From Dyella telluris (GTDB taxonomy: Bacteria > Pseudomonadota > Gammaproteobacteria > Xanthomonadales > Rhodanobacteraceae), in NCBI RefSeq assembly GCF_014297575.1, contig NZ_CP060412.1, forward strand, positions 2,294,001 to 2,358,000: a DNA stretch of 64,000 bases. Reading direction: 5' to 3'. Position numbers and translations under genes: made by a program. Below are positions 15,690 to 25,467 of this stretch, piece after piece. Within the stretch, counting starts at the first letter, position 1, and every line of letters begins with the position of its first letter. Under the pieces are notes generated by a model that was given only the letters and a program-made list of their open reading frames with translations, ran no database searches and had not been told where the DNA came from.

Positions 15690-16987
15690 ACGTTCCAGTG
15701 AAACATAGCGGGGTTAATTGGCTTGGCGATATTCCTGCCCATTGGAGTGTTGTCCAGAGCCGACGTCTATTTGTCGAGCGCAACCAAAAGGCACGGCCCG
15801 GAGATTTGCAGCTGACGGTGTCGCAGAAGTACGGCCTCCTCCCACAAGCCGAGTTCATGGAACGGGAAGGCAGAAGAATCGTAGTCGTGCAAAAAGGTCA
15901 TGACATTCTCAAGCGCACACTGCCAGGTGATTTTGTGATTAGCATGAGGAGCTTTCAGGGGGGGCTCGAGTTGTCCGAGCACGAAGGCTGCGTAAGCTCC
16001 GCCTATGTTCCGCTCACGCCAGTCAAGTGGGTGGTTCCTGGCTACTTTCGGTGGGTCTTCAAGAGTGCAACCTACATTCAGGCGCTACAGGCGACATCCG
16101 ATCTTGTTCGTGATGGACAAGCCTTGCGATTTGAGAATTTCGCGAAAGTCCCTTTACCGCATGTTCCCGAGTCAGAACAGATGGCAATTGCCGTCTACCT
16201 CGATCGCAAAACCACGCGCATCGATTCTCTAGTAACAAAGAAAAGCCAATTCATCGATCTGCTGCGTGAAAAGCGGCAAGCGCTGATCACGCAGGCTGTG
16301 ACAAAGGGGCTGGGTGCACGGGTGCCGATGAAGGACAGTGGAGTTGAGTGGTTAGGAAGAATACCGGCACATTGGAAGCCCATGGCTTTGAAGCACTTGG
16401 TATCAACCCCTATAACGGACGGACCTCACGAGACGCCAGTCAAACAGGATTCTGGCGTGCCCTTTATTTCTGCTGAGGCCGTCTCAGGAGGAAGCATTGA
16501 TTTCTCGAAGGCGTGGGGGTTCATTTCCAATGAAGACAACGCGCGTTTTTCTAAGAAGTACAAGCCCGCATTGAATGATATCTATATGGTCAAATCTGGG
16601 GCCACTACCGGCGTAGTGGCAATCGTTGATTGCGATGTCAGTTTCAATATCTGGTCGCCATTAGCTGCTATGCGACCAAGCAATGCGGTTGTTCCGAGGT
16701 TTCTGCTTCACGCACTTCGCTCTGCGGAGTTTCAGGCAGGAGTGGCCCTGAACTGGAGCTACGGCACTCAGCAAAACATCGGAATGAAAGTTCTGGAGAC
16801 TTTGCCGGTTCCCACTCCACCCAAGGATGAGCAACACGTAATCGCCACCTATCTCGACTGCGCCACTTCCCGCATCGACGCACTGATAGCCAAGACAGAG
16901 CGTTCGATCGAGCTGCTTCGCGAGCATCGCACCGCCCTCATTACCGCCGCTGTCACCGGCAAGATCGATCTGCGCGCCTCGGCCTAA
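15686..16987 (+). CDS. hsdS: Type I restriction specificity subunit (HsdS)
   Basis: This 433-aa specificity subunit starts at a GTG overlapping the hsdM stop. It has the usual two-half design: each half opens with a matching motif (SGVNWLGDIPAHW near 8-20; SGVEWLGRIPAHW near 216-228) and ends with a conserved helical spacer (TRIDSLVTKKSQFIDLLREK; SRIDALIAKTERSIELLREH). The two target-recognition domains between them differ, so the recognised site should be bipartite and asymmetric. It should assemble as M2S with HsdM and add two HsdR for restriction. The site cannot be read from sequence. Confidence 0.95.
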   Translation: MNVPVKHSGVNWLGDIPAHWSVVQSRRLFVERNQKARPGDLQLTVSQKYGLLPQAEFMEREGRRIVVVQKGHDILKRTLPGDFVISMRSFQGGLELSEHEGCVSSAYVPLTPVKWVVPGYFRWVFKSATYIQALQATSDLVRDGQALRFENFAKVPLPHVPESEQMAIAVYLDRKTTRIDSLVTKKSQFIDLLREKRQALITQAVTKGLGARVPMKDSGVEWLGRIPAHWKPMALKHLVSTPITDGPHETPVKQDSGVPFISAEAVSGGSIDFSKAWGFISNEDNARFSKKYKPALNDIYMVKSGATTGVVAIVDCDVSFNIWSPLAAMRPSNAVVPRFLLHALRSAEFQAGVALNWSYGTQQNIGMKVLETLPVPTPPKDEQHVIATYLDCATSRIDALIAKTERSIELLREHRTALITAAVTGKIDLRASA

Positions 16988-16996
16988 GGACACGCC

Positions 16997-19900
16997 ATGC
17001 ACCCAGTTTTCACCGATACCGCCCACCGCGAGAAGTACTTCGAGGAGTACATAGTCAAGCAGCTGGCCGCTCGCGGCTGGAAAGTGGGCGACACCTCCGG
17101 CTACGACCAGAACTACGCGCTGTACCCCGAAGATCTGGTCGAGTGGGTGAAGACGACCCAGCCCAAGCGCTGGGAGAAGCTGGTGGCAGGAAACGGCGAC
17201 AAGGCCGCCGCCACGCTTATGGACCGTCTGACCCAGGGCTTGGAACGCGAGGGCACGGTCAACGTGCTTCGCAAGGGCATCAAGGTGGCCGGTGCGGGCG
17301 AGATTGCGCTCAGCGAAGGCTCGCCCGAGGACGAGCGCGACCCTTCTGCCTGGGAGCGCTACAAAGCGAACATCCTGCGAGTAGTGCCGCAGCTTATGTA
17401 TCGCCCGGGCAGCAAGCTGGCCATCGATCTGGTGTTCTTCATCAACGGCCTGCCCGTGGCCACCGTGGAGGTCAAGACCGATTTCACCCAGTCCGCGGAA
17501 GCCGCCGTTGAGCAATACAAGAAGGACCGCTTGCCGATGGAACCGGCCACACGCCGTCCCGAGCCGCTGCTGACCTTCAAGCGCGGCGCTGTCGTTCACT
17601 TCGCCATGTCCGACAGTGACATCCAGATGGCCACCAAGCTGGATGGCAAGAACACCTACTTTCTGCCCTTCAACCTGGGCCGCGATGGCCGTGCCGGTAA
17701 TCCCATCCGTGAAGACGGGGAGTACCCCGTGGCTTACTTCTGGGAGCAGGTCTGCCAGCGGGACAATTGGTTGCGGATCTTCCACAGCTTCGTGTACACC
17801 GAGAAGAAGGATGTGGTGGACCTGGCGGGCAACCACCATCGCAAGGAGACGCAGATCTTCCCACGCTTCCATCAGTGGGACGCGGTCACCCGGATGATTA
17901 CCGACGCCAAGGCCAATGGCCCTGGCATGACGTACCTCTGCGAACACTCGGCGGGCTCCGGCAAAACCAGCACCATCGCCTGGACGGCGCATGACCTGAT
18001 CCGCCTGCGTACTTCCGAGAAGGGCGAGCCCTACTTCCATTCGGTCATCGTGGTCACCGACCGTACGGTGCTCGACAAGCAGCTTCAGGACGCGGTCCAG
18101 CAGATCGACCACCAGAAGGACCTGATCGCCGCCATCGGTGACAAGGACACGGGTCGCAGCAAGTCTGCTGAGCTTGCGGAAGCCATGGAGCGGGGCACGC
18201 CCATCATCGTGGTCACGCTGCAAACCTTCCCCTACGCCATGGAGCAGGTGCTAACCAATGGCAAGCTCAAGGACCGCAACTTCGCGGTCATCATTGACGA
18301 GGCCCACACCAGCCAGACCGGCTCGGCCGCATCCAAGCTGCAGGCCACGCTGGCACTGCGCGATGCCAAGGAAATGGAGGGCCTGACCGTCGAGGAGCTG
18401 CTGGAGAAGATCCAATCCTCTCGCGTGCGCCCGAAGAACGTCAGCTATTTCGCCTTCACCGCCACACCCAAGCACGCCACCCTGACCTTGTTCGGGCGGC
18501 CTGCGGATCCGACCAGGCCACCCAGCAAGGACAACCTGCCGGAGTCCTTCCACAAGTACCCGATGCGCCAGGCTATCGAGGAGGGCTTCATCCTCGATGT
18601 CCTGCAGGGCTACTTGTCCTACAAGACCGCGTTTAACCTGGCCGAGCCGGCGAAGGACGGCAAGCGAGTCTCGCAGAAGACTGCCAAGCGCGCATTGGCT
18701 AAGTGGCTCAACCTGCATGCGACCAATGTCACTCAGAAGGTCGAGTTCATCGTCGAGCATTTCGCGGCAAACATCGGCCCTCTTCTGGGCGGCACCGCAA
18801 AGGCCATGATCGTGACCTCGTCGCGCGCCTCCGCTGTTCGCTACAAGCGCGCCTTCGACGCCTACATCGAGGCACATCCGCAGCACAAAGCCTTTCAGGC
18901 CTTGGTGGCGTTCTCCGGCTCGCTCATCGGCAAGGAAGTTGTTCACAGCTCCGACGAGCAGTTGAAGGACGATCCCTTCGCAGCGCAGGACGACGAGCAG
19001 TTCACCGAAAGCTCAATGAACCCGCGCCAGTACGGCACCGACCTGCGCAAGGTCTTTGACCGGCCCGAGTTCCGGGTCATGATCGTGGCCAACAAGTTTC
19101 AGACCGGCTTCGACCAGCCCAAGCTGTGCGCGATGTACCTGGACAAGAAGATCACCAACCCCGTGGAGATCGTCCAGACACTGTCCCGCCTCAATCGCAT
19201 CGCGCCCGGCAAGGACACCACATACGTCATCGACTTCGTCAACGAGCCCCAGGTCGTCTTGGACGCATTCGCCAAGTACGACGCCGGTGCGCGCATCGTC
19301 GATGTCCAGAACCCCAATGTCATCTATGACCTTCAGGCCGATTTGGATAGGGCTGGGATCTATACGCCTCAGGAAGTGACCAACTACGCCGTCGTGCGCT
19401 TTAAGTCGGCAGCGACCTATGCGGCAGGCGAGCAGGCGCAGCACAAGGACCTGTACGCCGCCACCAGCTTGCCCACGCAACGCTTCAACGATCTGGTCGC
19501 CGCTGCGCGCACGGCCATCCAGGCCGCGGAAGCTGCGTATGAGGCAGCCAAGGTCCAGGGCAACGAGGCAGGCATGAAACAGGCCGATGCCACCCGGTCG
19601 ACGCACGCTGAAGTCCTGCAGCGGCTCATGGACTTCAAGTCCGGGCTGACGCGTTTCGGATCGCTGTATACCTACATTGCCCAAACCATCGACCTGGGCG
19701 ATCCAGAACTGGAAGGATTCGCCAGCTTCGCTCGCCTGCTCGCCAAGCGCCTCCATGGTGTGCCACCCGAGCAAGTCGACGTGTCGGCCCTGGTCCTCAC
19801 CGGCTTTGACATCAAACCTCAGTATCTCCCCGGAAGCGACGAGCCGCCCAAGGAAGACGCCGTCATCCTGAAGCCGGTTGGTCCTGGTGGTGGCGGGCAG

Positions 19901-20248
19901 GCCCAGCTGCCGGTCTACCTGCGCCAGGTGATCGCGCGCCTGAACTCCATCTTTGGTGAAGCCACACCCCTGACCGATAAGGTGGCTTTGGTGAACCACC
20001 TTGCTGACATCGTGCGCGAAGATTCCAATACGGTTGCGCAGGTCAGGAACAACCCCCGAGAAGTGGCCATGGCTGGCAACATCAAGGGCTCCGTGCAAGC
20101 TGCCCTCGTTCGGGCGTTGGATTCTCACAGTATCCTCGCCGAGCACGTGTTGAAGCACGACCAACAGGCGTTGGCGCCGCTAGTGGGATTGATCTACGAG
20201 CTAGTCAAGGCGGGTCAGAACATCGACCGTGCGGCGCTGGGAGCTTAG
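16997..20248 (+). CDS. hsdR: Type I restriction endonuclease subunit (HsdR)
   Basis: The 1083-aa motor-nuclease subunit starts nine bases after hsdS. An N-terminal PD-(D/E)xK nuclease is visible around residues 140-162 (AIDLVFF then VEVKTD). The SF2 translocase follows, with Walker A at 320-324 (GSGKT), DEAH at 434-437 and a SAT-like FTATPKH box. The C-terminal part (about 800-1083) is helical and likely contacts HsdM-HsdS. It cleaves unmodified DNA after ATP-driven translocation. All signature motifs are intact and the frame is unbroken, so the system should be functional. Confidence 0.95.
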   Translation: MHPVFTDTAHREKYFEEYIVKQLAARGWKVGDTSGYDQNYALYPEDLVEWVKTTQPKRWEKLVAGNGDKAAATLMDRLTQGLEREGTVNVLRKGIKVAGAGEIALSEGSPEDERDPSAWERYKANILRVVPQLMYRPGSKLAIDLVFFINGLPVATVEVKTDFTQSAEAAVEQYKKDRLPMEPATRRPEPLLTFKRGAVVHFAMSDSDIQMATKLDGKNTYFLPFNLGRDGRAGNPIREDGEYPVAYFWEQVCQRDNWLRIFHSFVYTEKKDVVDLAGNHHRKETQIFPRFHQWDAVTRMITDAKANGPGMTYLCEHSAGSGKTSTIAWTAHDLIRLRTSEKGEPYFHSVIVVTDRTVLDKQLQDAVQQIDHQKDLIAAIGDKDTGRSKSAELAEAMERGTPIIVVTLQTFPYAMEQVLTNGKLKDRNFAVIIDEAHTSQTGSAASKLQATLALRDAKEMEGLTVEELLEKIQSSRVRPKNVSYFAFTATPKHATLTLFGRPADPTRPPSKDNLPESFHKYPMRQAIEEGFILDVLQGYLSYKTAFNLAEPAKDGKRVSQKTAKRALAKWLNLHATNVTQKVEFIVEHFAANIGPLLGGTAKAMIVTSSRASAVRYKRAFDAYIEAHPQHKAFQALVAFSGSLIGKEVVHSSDEQLKDDPFAAQDDEQFTESSMNPRQYGTDLRKVFDRPEFRVMIVANKFQTGFDQPKLCAMYLDKKITNPVEIVQTLSRLNRIAPGKDTTYVIDFVNEPQVVLDAFAKYDAGARIVDVQNPNVIYDLQADLDRAGIYTPQEVTNYAVVRFKSAATYAAGEQAQHKDLYAATSLPTQRFNDLVAAARTAIQAAEAAYEAAKVQGNEAGMKQADATRSTHAEVLQRLMDFKSGLTRFGSLYTYIAQTIDLGDPELEGFASFARLLAKRLHGVPPEQVDVSALVLTGFDIKPQYLPGSDEPPKEDAVILKPVGPGGGGQAQLPVYLRQVIARLNSIFGEATPLTDKVALVNHLADIVREDSNTVAQVRNNPREVAMAGNIKGSVQAALVRALDSHSILAEHVLKHDQQALAPLVGLIYELVKAGQNIDRAALGA

Positions 20249-20636
20249 TAATCAATCGAGGAGGGGTAAGCGAAGGTGGGGATGGTGCAGGAAGGATATA
20301 TTCGACACCAGTAGAAGTTGTGCTTCATCAGGCCGCCGGCGCTAGGCGACTTGCGTGAGTCGGCCATAACCAGGGTTAGCAATCTGCGCTCGCTGATTCC
20401 GGGCCATATCAAGCTGTGGCGGCTCTGCGAGGATTCAATTGAGCGGCATGATGGGGCTAATGGCCCCTGCTTACGTCGCATGTCGGCCGAATCTTCGATC
20501 GAGGGATTTTCAGCTTTGAGACAGATGGCGCTGTTCTGTCGCGCCAAGGCGGGGCGTAGCTACTTTCAGGATGACGAGCTGCGCCGCAGCCACACCGCGG
20601 CTCACTACGGACAGGCAGGTATAGGGGAGATGCAAT
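20249..20636. other. Intergenic gap between hsdR and mcrB
   Basis: These 388 bases contain only short overlapping frames with poor protein character; the longest (20318-20662) runs into mcrB and has no good ribosome site. A GGGGAG site sits just before mcrB. The stretch probably carries the mcrBC promoter; nothing else is recognised. Confidence 0.4.
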
Positions 20637-22805
20637 ATGGCTTTGGTGGCTCCGGGCTATGACTATTCGGCGGTACTGACCAGTGCAAAGGAGTGGATTG
20701 CGCGGTGCCTCGTAGGCGACGGCTCCATGTTCTTCGGGCGAACGTTGTGGACGGCCGAGAATTTCCAGGCCTTGCATGTCCATTACGTTCTCCGGTTGGA
20801 TACCGGCGAGGGGTCCTTTCTTGCAAAGCTCCACGCCCAGCTAGACGATGCGCCGCGTGATGCGAAGTTGTTGATGGCTGAAATCTATTGGGCCATGCAG
20901 CTGTTTCCGAACAACTCGTTGCCTGAGACCAAGGTTGCTCAGATTCAACAGATCGCATCCTGGGCGGATGAAACAATCGAGCTTGATTGCCGTTGGCTCG
21001 AGAAGGACGTTTTGGCGGGCGTTGGCTCGTCGGGGCCCGGGTACAGCACGCACTTCTGGCGTGAATTGGTCTTTGTAATCCGCCTGTGCCAGCGTGTGAA
21101 GTCGCTTGGACAAGGTGAACGTGTTTCAATATTTGAGCACTACCAGGCTCTGGCAGACCTATTGGCGGAAGAGACGCGGACCGACGACCGCCAGTTCCGC
21201 CACATGCTGCGCTTCTTTGCGTTTCCCGAACGGGTGGAACGCATGTCCAGCAACCGCAACCGAATCGACGTGTTGGTCGCGTTCGGCGTGGCCGATCGCC
21301 GCGCAATATCAGGCTGGTCGGATGTGGATCTTGACGACGCCCTGCTCGACCTGCGGGGTCGCCTCGGCGAAGAGCTGGGCACGCAGGTACTGGATTTCTA
21401 TGATCCGCCGCTCGTGTCACGCTGGAAAGCGGATACCCACCAGCCCAACGATTCGGAGCCGGAAGTCAACGAAGACACCGCGGCCAATGATTCAAGTGCC
21501 GTCCACATGGGATCACCAGTCAACCTGATCCTGTTCGGTCCACCAGGCACCGGCAAGACCCGGCACATCGAAGGCCTGAAAGCCCTCTACAGCGATACGC
21601 TGGCCGATGTCGACCGCCCCGACTGGTTGCGCGGTCTGGTGACCGATATGGGCTGGCTGCCGGTGTTCGCCGCAGCGCTTGCTCACCTTGGGCATCCTTC
21701 CACGGCCAGGGATATTGCTGGAACCGAGCTGTGCGTGGCGAAAGCGGCGCCGAGCCAACGCCGGCCGCGCCAAGTGCCACCGCCGGTTGCTATCTACCTG
21801 CAGGAGCATGCGTCGGCGTCTCTGCAAAGCGCACCGAGCGTGACAAGGCGTGCCCCTGCAATCTTTGATCGCAGTGACGATGGCCGCTGGGTTCTCGTGG
21901 AGAACTGGCGTGAGCTAAGCCCTGAATCGGCGGCGCTGTTCGACGCATGGCAGCAGGGTCCCCAGGCTGGCGCCGCGGCGTTGCGGCGCTATCGGATGGT
22001 TACTTTTCATCCGAGCTATGGTTATGAGGATTTTATTGAAGGTATTCGTCCCGTCGAAGACGAAACGGGACAAGTCGCGTTTCGTCTGGTCGATGGCGTC
22101 TTCAAGCAGCTATGCGAACAGGCGGCAAAGAACCCGCGGCACCGCTATGCGGTATTTATCGACGAGATTAACCGCGCGAACCTCTCCAAGGTATTCGGCG
22201 AATTGATCACACTCATCGAGTTGGACAAGCGCGTCACCGTCGACGGTCAGGGCGGTTTCTCGGGTTCAACGGTCTACCTGCCCGGCTCCCAGATGCACTT
22301 CGGGGTCCCCTCGAACGTGGACATCTACGGCACGATGAATACCGCCGATCGCTCAATCGCCCTGATGGATGTCGCCCTTCGCCGCCGCTTCACTTTCCGC
22401 GAAATGTCGCCAAACTACGACGTACTTGGCATTACGCGTGATGGCATAGACCTCTCACGCCTCTTGAAAGTCATGAATGCACGCATCCAATACCTCCTGG
22501 ATCGCGAGCACTGCCTGGGGCACGGATATCTGACTTCCGTGGACGCTGCCGACGGGCTAGCCCGAACGTTTGCCCAACAAATCATCCCGCTCCTCCAGGA
22601 GTACTTTTTTGACGACTGGAGCAAGATTCGCCTGATACTTTCCAGCGTGAGCGGCGATTGCCCTTTTCTTGGCGATGTGACAACAAGGGCGACGGAACTC
22701 TTTCCCGGAGTAACTGTGAACGACTTGCCGGCCCAACAAACGCGCTTTCGCGTGACCGATCCGGAAACCTGGACGGTCGAACATTTTGTATCGCTTTACG
22801 TCTAA
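20637..22805 (+). CDS. mcrB: McrB-like AAA+ GTPase of an McrBC restriction system
   Basis: The 722-aa protein starts behind GGGGAG. The N-terminal ~290 residues are a variable, probably DNA- or modification-sensing region. The AAA+ core follows: Walker A at 301-308 (GPPGTGKT), a Walker B region with Asp509-Glu510 in FIDEINRANLSKVFGEL, and the McrB signature GTMNTADRSIALMD from 565. McrB family proteins hydrolyse GTP and drive McrC to cut DNA that carries modified cytosine. The insert between Walker A and B is longer than in E. coli McrB. mcrC follows after 13 bases. Confidence 0.9.
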   Translation: MALVAPGYDYSAVLTSAKEWIARCLVGDGSMFFGRTLWTAENFQALHVHYVLRLDTGEGSFLAKLHAQLDDAPRDAKLLMAEIYWAMQLFPNNSLPETKVAQIQQIASWADETIELDCRWLEKDVLAGVGSSGPGYSTHFWRELVFVIRLCQRVKSLGQGERVSIFEHYQALADLLAEETRTDDRQFRHMLRFFAFPERVERMSSNRNRIDVLVAFGVADRRAISGWSDVDLDDALLDLRGRLGEELGTQVLDFYDPPLVSRWKADTHQPNDSEPEVNEDTAANDSSAVHMGSPVNLILFGPPGTGKTRHIEGLKALYSDTLADVDRPDWLRGLVTDMGWLPVFAAALAHLGHPSTARDIAGTELCVAKAAPSQRRPRQVPPPVAIYLQEHASASLQSAPSVTRRAPAIFDRSDDGRWVLVENWRELSPESAALFDAWQQGPQAGAAALRRYRMVTFHPSYGYEDFIEGIRPVEDETGQVAFRLVDGVFKQLCEQAAKNPRHRYAVFIDEINRANLSKVFGELITLIELDKRVTVDGQGGFSGSTVYLPGSQMHFGVPSNVDIYGTMNTADRSIALMDVALRRRFTFREMSPNYDVLGITRDGIDLSRLLKVMNARIQYLLDREHCLGHGYLTSVDAADGLARTFAQQIIPLLQEYFFDDWSKIRLILSSVSGDCPFLGDVTTRATELFPGVTVNDLPAQQTRFRVTDPETWTVEHFVSLYV

Positions 22806-22818
22806 TGCGGCCCTGCGC

Positions 22819-24150
22819 ATGACATCGCCTGCGTCTTTGGTTGTTCTCGAACACGAGTTCCTTCCGTATTGGTCGCGAACCGGCGCAACCAACCACCTTG
22901 GCGAGCGAGAAGTCAGCGCCTTGCACGAGGCGAACGCATCACGTCCCGGCTTTTGCGATTTTCTCGCCGACGGCGTCCGGTTTCGTCAGTTCTGCGGCAT
23001 CGTGGGGTTTCAATCCCGCTCACTCGAGATTCTGCCGAAAGTCGGTGGACAGGATCATCCCGATGCATGCCGCACCGTACTGTTGCGCTGTCTTCAGGAT
23101 GCAGGACTGGCGCCCCATCGCCTTCGAAGCAAAGCCGCGCAAACCTTGAAGTCGGCAACTCTGTTGGACGCATTCATCGATGCCTACCTCGATGAGGTGG
23201 CGACGTTGCTTCAACAAGGGTTGTACAAGCGATATCGGACCGATCTTGAGGATCTTAACGTTGTACGAGGCAAAATCGTTTTTCGACGGCAGGCCACTGC
23301 GTTAGCGCACCGGCCGGATGTGATTCATTGCGCTTTCGACGAGCTAACTGCAGATAACGCTCTCAATCGATTGTTGAAATGTGCGCTCCAGCTTGTTTCG
23401 AAGTCGGCAAGTGGCCAGTTACAAAAACGGTCGTTAACGCAGTTATGGTCGTTTGCCCATATTGCGGACATCATTCACAGTGGCAAAGCATTGCCGTCGT
23501 TGTCGTTCGACCGCCAAAGCGAGCGTTATCGTAGTGCAGTCCAATGGGCGCGTTGGATCGTACAGTTGCTTTCGCCGTCGCTGCGCGCCGGTGCTACGCA
23601 GGCGCCGAGCCTGCTCTTCGACATGAACAAGGTTTTTGAAGGACTCGTTTCGCGAAAGATCCGTCAAGATCTGGCGCATCTGGGTGGCCGAGTCGCCGCG
23701 CAGGATGTGAGCACTTGCTTGGCCACCTACGCAGGCAATACGGCTATCGGATTGAGGCCAGATTTTGTGTTGCGCAGGGATGAAAGCATAAGAGCGATTG
23801 TCGACGCAAAATGGAAGCACCTGCGGCTGGATGCATCCGGCTTTCCACAGCCTTCAGAGAAGGACGTGTACCAGATGCTTGCCTATGCTGCCGCTTTTAA
23901 ATGCCACGACTTGATCTTGGTCTATCCCTGGCATGAAGGCCTTTCACGGGCGCGAAGGGCGCCACTACTGTTGCCAGAGATTCACGGCACACGGGTACGG
24001 GTTGAACTGGAATTTCTCGATATCGCCGACCCGAGTTACGCAGTGGTGCAGTCCAGGTCAGGCACTCATGCGGGCATCTGGGCGAATTTGCTCGATCTGG
24101 CGGGTAGCTCTCCGTCGACGGCCGCGGAGAAAAATCGACTTTTTAGTTGA
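22819..24150 (+). CDS. mcrC: McrC-like nuclease subunit
   Basis: I chose the ATG at 22819, since the earlier in-frame codon lies within mcrB. The 443-aa protein has an N-terminal region that should contact McrB (FCGIVGFQSRSLEILPKVGG near 57-76) and a C-terminal PD-(D/E)xK nuclease: Asp315 in LRPDFVL and Asp329-Ala-Lys331 in VDAKWK. With McrB it forms a modification-dependent endonuclease. Having both type I restriction, which cuts unmodified DNA, and McrBC, which cuts modified DNA, in one island gives complementary defence against phage. The system looks intact. Confidence 0.9.
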   Translation: MTSPASLVVLEHEFLPYWSRTGATNHLGEREVSALHEANASRPGFCDFLADGVRFRQFCGIVGFQSRSLEILPKVGGQDHPDACRTVLLRCLQDAGLAPHRLRSKAAQTLKSATLLDAFIDAYLDEVATLLQQGLYKRYRTDLEDLNVVRGKIVFRRQATALAHRPDVIHCAFDELTADNALNRLLKCALQLVSKSASGQLQKRSLTQLWSFAHIADIIHSGKALPSLSFDRQSERYRSAVQWARWIVQLLSPSLRAGATQAPSLLFDMNKVFEGLVSRKIRQDLAHLGGRVAAQDVSTCLATYAGNTAIGLRPDFVLRRDESIRAIVDAKWKHLRLDASGFPQPSEKDVYQMLAYAAAFKCHDLILVYPWHEGLSRARRAPLLLPEIHGTRVRVELEFLDIADPSYAVVQSRSGTHAGIWANLLDLAGSSPSTAAEKNRLFS

Positions 24151-24209
24151 TCTACCAAAGAGGGTTCTTGGGTGAAGCACTCCAATGTACGGCCTAGCCC
24201 GCGGAGAAG

Positions 24210-24336
24210 CGAACGAGTTAGGTGGGTGGTTGCCGCGTGACTAAAGGACCACATCGGTTTGTCACAGGTTGAGACATGAAGATGCGCGTCGCTGCCAGCG
24301 ATGGCGCACACGCGCGCCTGCGCCTATACGTGGCTC
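24210..24336 (+). ncRNA. Structured dispersed repeat, copy 2 (candidate ncRNA or cis element)
   Basis: This is the same element as 1169-1292, in the same orientation, between mcrC and the next gene. The main hairpin is GTCGC/GCGAT with an upper stem TGCGC/GCGCA and the same bulged G. Relative to copy 1, one A-T pair is replaced by G-C and one by G-T. The TAG/CTA base stem and ACA/TGT mini-hairpin are also kept. The remaining gap (24151-24537) holds nothing else recognisable. Confidence 0.4.
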
Positions 24337-24537
24337 GCTCGATAGGACCGCCAGCATCACCACCGTTGAAGACCTTGGCATCTTGGCAGCCGGTATGCGT
24401 ACCTCTTTCGGGCTTGCCTTCACTTCGGGAGCTGCCATGAGCTGGCCCTCAACGTTGCACCTCGCCTGGGTGGCGCCTCCGTGCTAGGTTGCGTGGTGAC
24501 AAGGTAGTCAGTCGAATACGCACCGGAGATTCGAACA

Positions 24538-25440
24538 GTGTTGTCAGCCCTTTTTGAAGTGACTTACCGACGTGACCTGTGCCTTCAATCGGGCCCTGCA
24601 ACCATCGTTCCGGCAGCCAAGATCAGGCTTTTGAAATCCGCGCCAAGGACAAGCGAAGGGCTAAGCGTTGTCAAGGTTACTGAGGACGAAAGGGTTCTCC
24701 TGTTCGGTGACTTTTCCGGATTCCACCTCTACGTAATCGTCACCCACACCAAGTTTCGAGTCGACCCGTCAAGTGTTCGCGCCATGAAGGGGGACAGGTT
24801 CTCGGCGACTGTCTACTGTGAGCCCATGAACCATGGGCGGGAGGCCGCTCGCCATTCGCGCGTGCTGCAGCTTTGGTTCAAAAGCCCTGTGCTCCACGCT
24901 GAACACGTCGAAGCCTGCGCGTATGGCAACGAGCCGAATGGCTTTGCCTTCCATGTTCCTGGTTGTGGCGTCCAGAAATACTTTTGCGACATGGCCTTCG
25001 TAACCGGCTATAGCACCAGGCCTGTCACCATTCCTGCGAACATCGAATACATCGGTATGTCCGCAAGGGGTGGAAGTGAAGTACATAGCCGCTTCCAAGG
25101 AGGGCATGACAAGCTTGAATCTGTCCTTTCAGAGCTGGTGCAGCGCCAGTCGTTTTGCGACGTGTCGATTTTGGTGTACAAGCCCGGTGAGCTCGAGGCG
25201 AACTTGGCATTCCACACCGTCGTAGAAATCCTTGAGGCGGGGCTCATTGGCCACTTTAAGCCAAAGCACAATACAGAGCATCGAAACTTTCCCTCTTCCG
25301 CGCACAAGCTGACGGGCGCAGCGCGGTCCCTCGGAGCCAACGGCTTGAAGCTCCAGTTGGAAGCGCCAAAGAACGTCGTCCTGTATTCAGACGGCCAGCC
25401 CCTTCCGCGAAACATTCACGATGCGGACTACGACCTATAA
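24538..25440 (+). CDS. GIY-YIG-like nuclease-related protein
   Basis: The 300-aa product starts at a GTG behind GGAG. I do not recognise the N-terminal ~160 residues, which contain clustered Cys and His (for example VPGCGVQKYFCDM). The C-terminal half fits the GIY-YIG nuclease pattern: IEYIGMSA near 169-176, an Arg about ten residues on, GGHDKL, then a Glu in VVEILEAGLIGHF followed by KPKHN. Those positions match the family's YIG, Arg, Glu and Asn residues, although the first strand is IEY rather than GIY. It stands alone after the McrBC locus and may be a DNA nuclease or toxin; the activity is inferred. Confidence 0.6.
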   Translation: MLSALFEVTYRRDLCLQSGPATIVPAAKIRLLKSAPRTSEGLSVVKVTEDERVLLFGDFSGFHLYVIVTHTKFRVDPSSVRAMKGDRFSATVYCEPMNHGREAARHSRVLQLWFKSPVLHAEHVEACAYGNEPNGFAFHVPGCGVQKYFCDMAFVTGYSTRPVTIPANIEYIGMSARGGSEVHSRFQGGHDKLESVLSELVQRQSFCDVSILVYKPGELEANLAFHTVVEILEAGLIGHFKPKHNTEHRNFPSSAHKLTGAARSLGANGLKLQLEAPKNVVLYSDGQPLPRNIHDADYDL

Positions 25441-25467
25441 CTGAGGCTTGCTGGCGCTGGGTGTTGT

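Noticed and set aside
16661..18223. 520-aa minus-strand frame antisense to hsdS/hsdR
   Set aside because: It is a high-GC shadow of intact hsdR and hsdS coding on the other strand.
20318..20662. 114-aa frame between hsdR and mcrB
   Set aside because: It overlaps the mcrB start, lacks a ribosome site and has no protein-like pattern.
1169..24336. The two similar repeats as terminal inverted repeats or fresh att sites of one 23-kb element
   Set aside because: They have the same orientation, so they are not inverted repeats, and they are too diverged to be a recent attL/attR pair.
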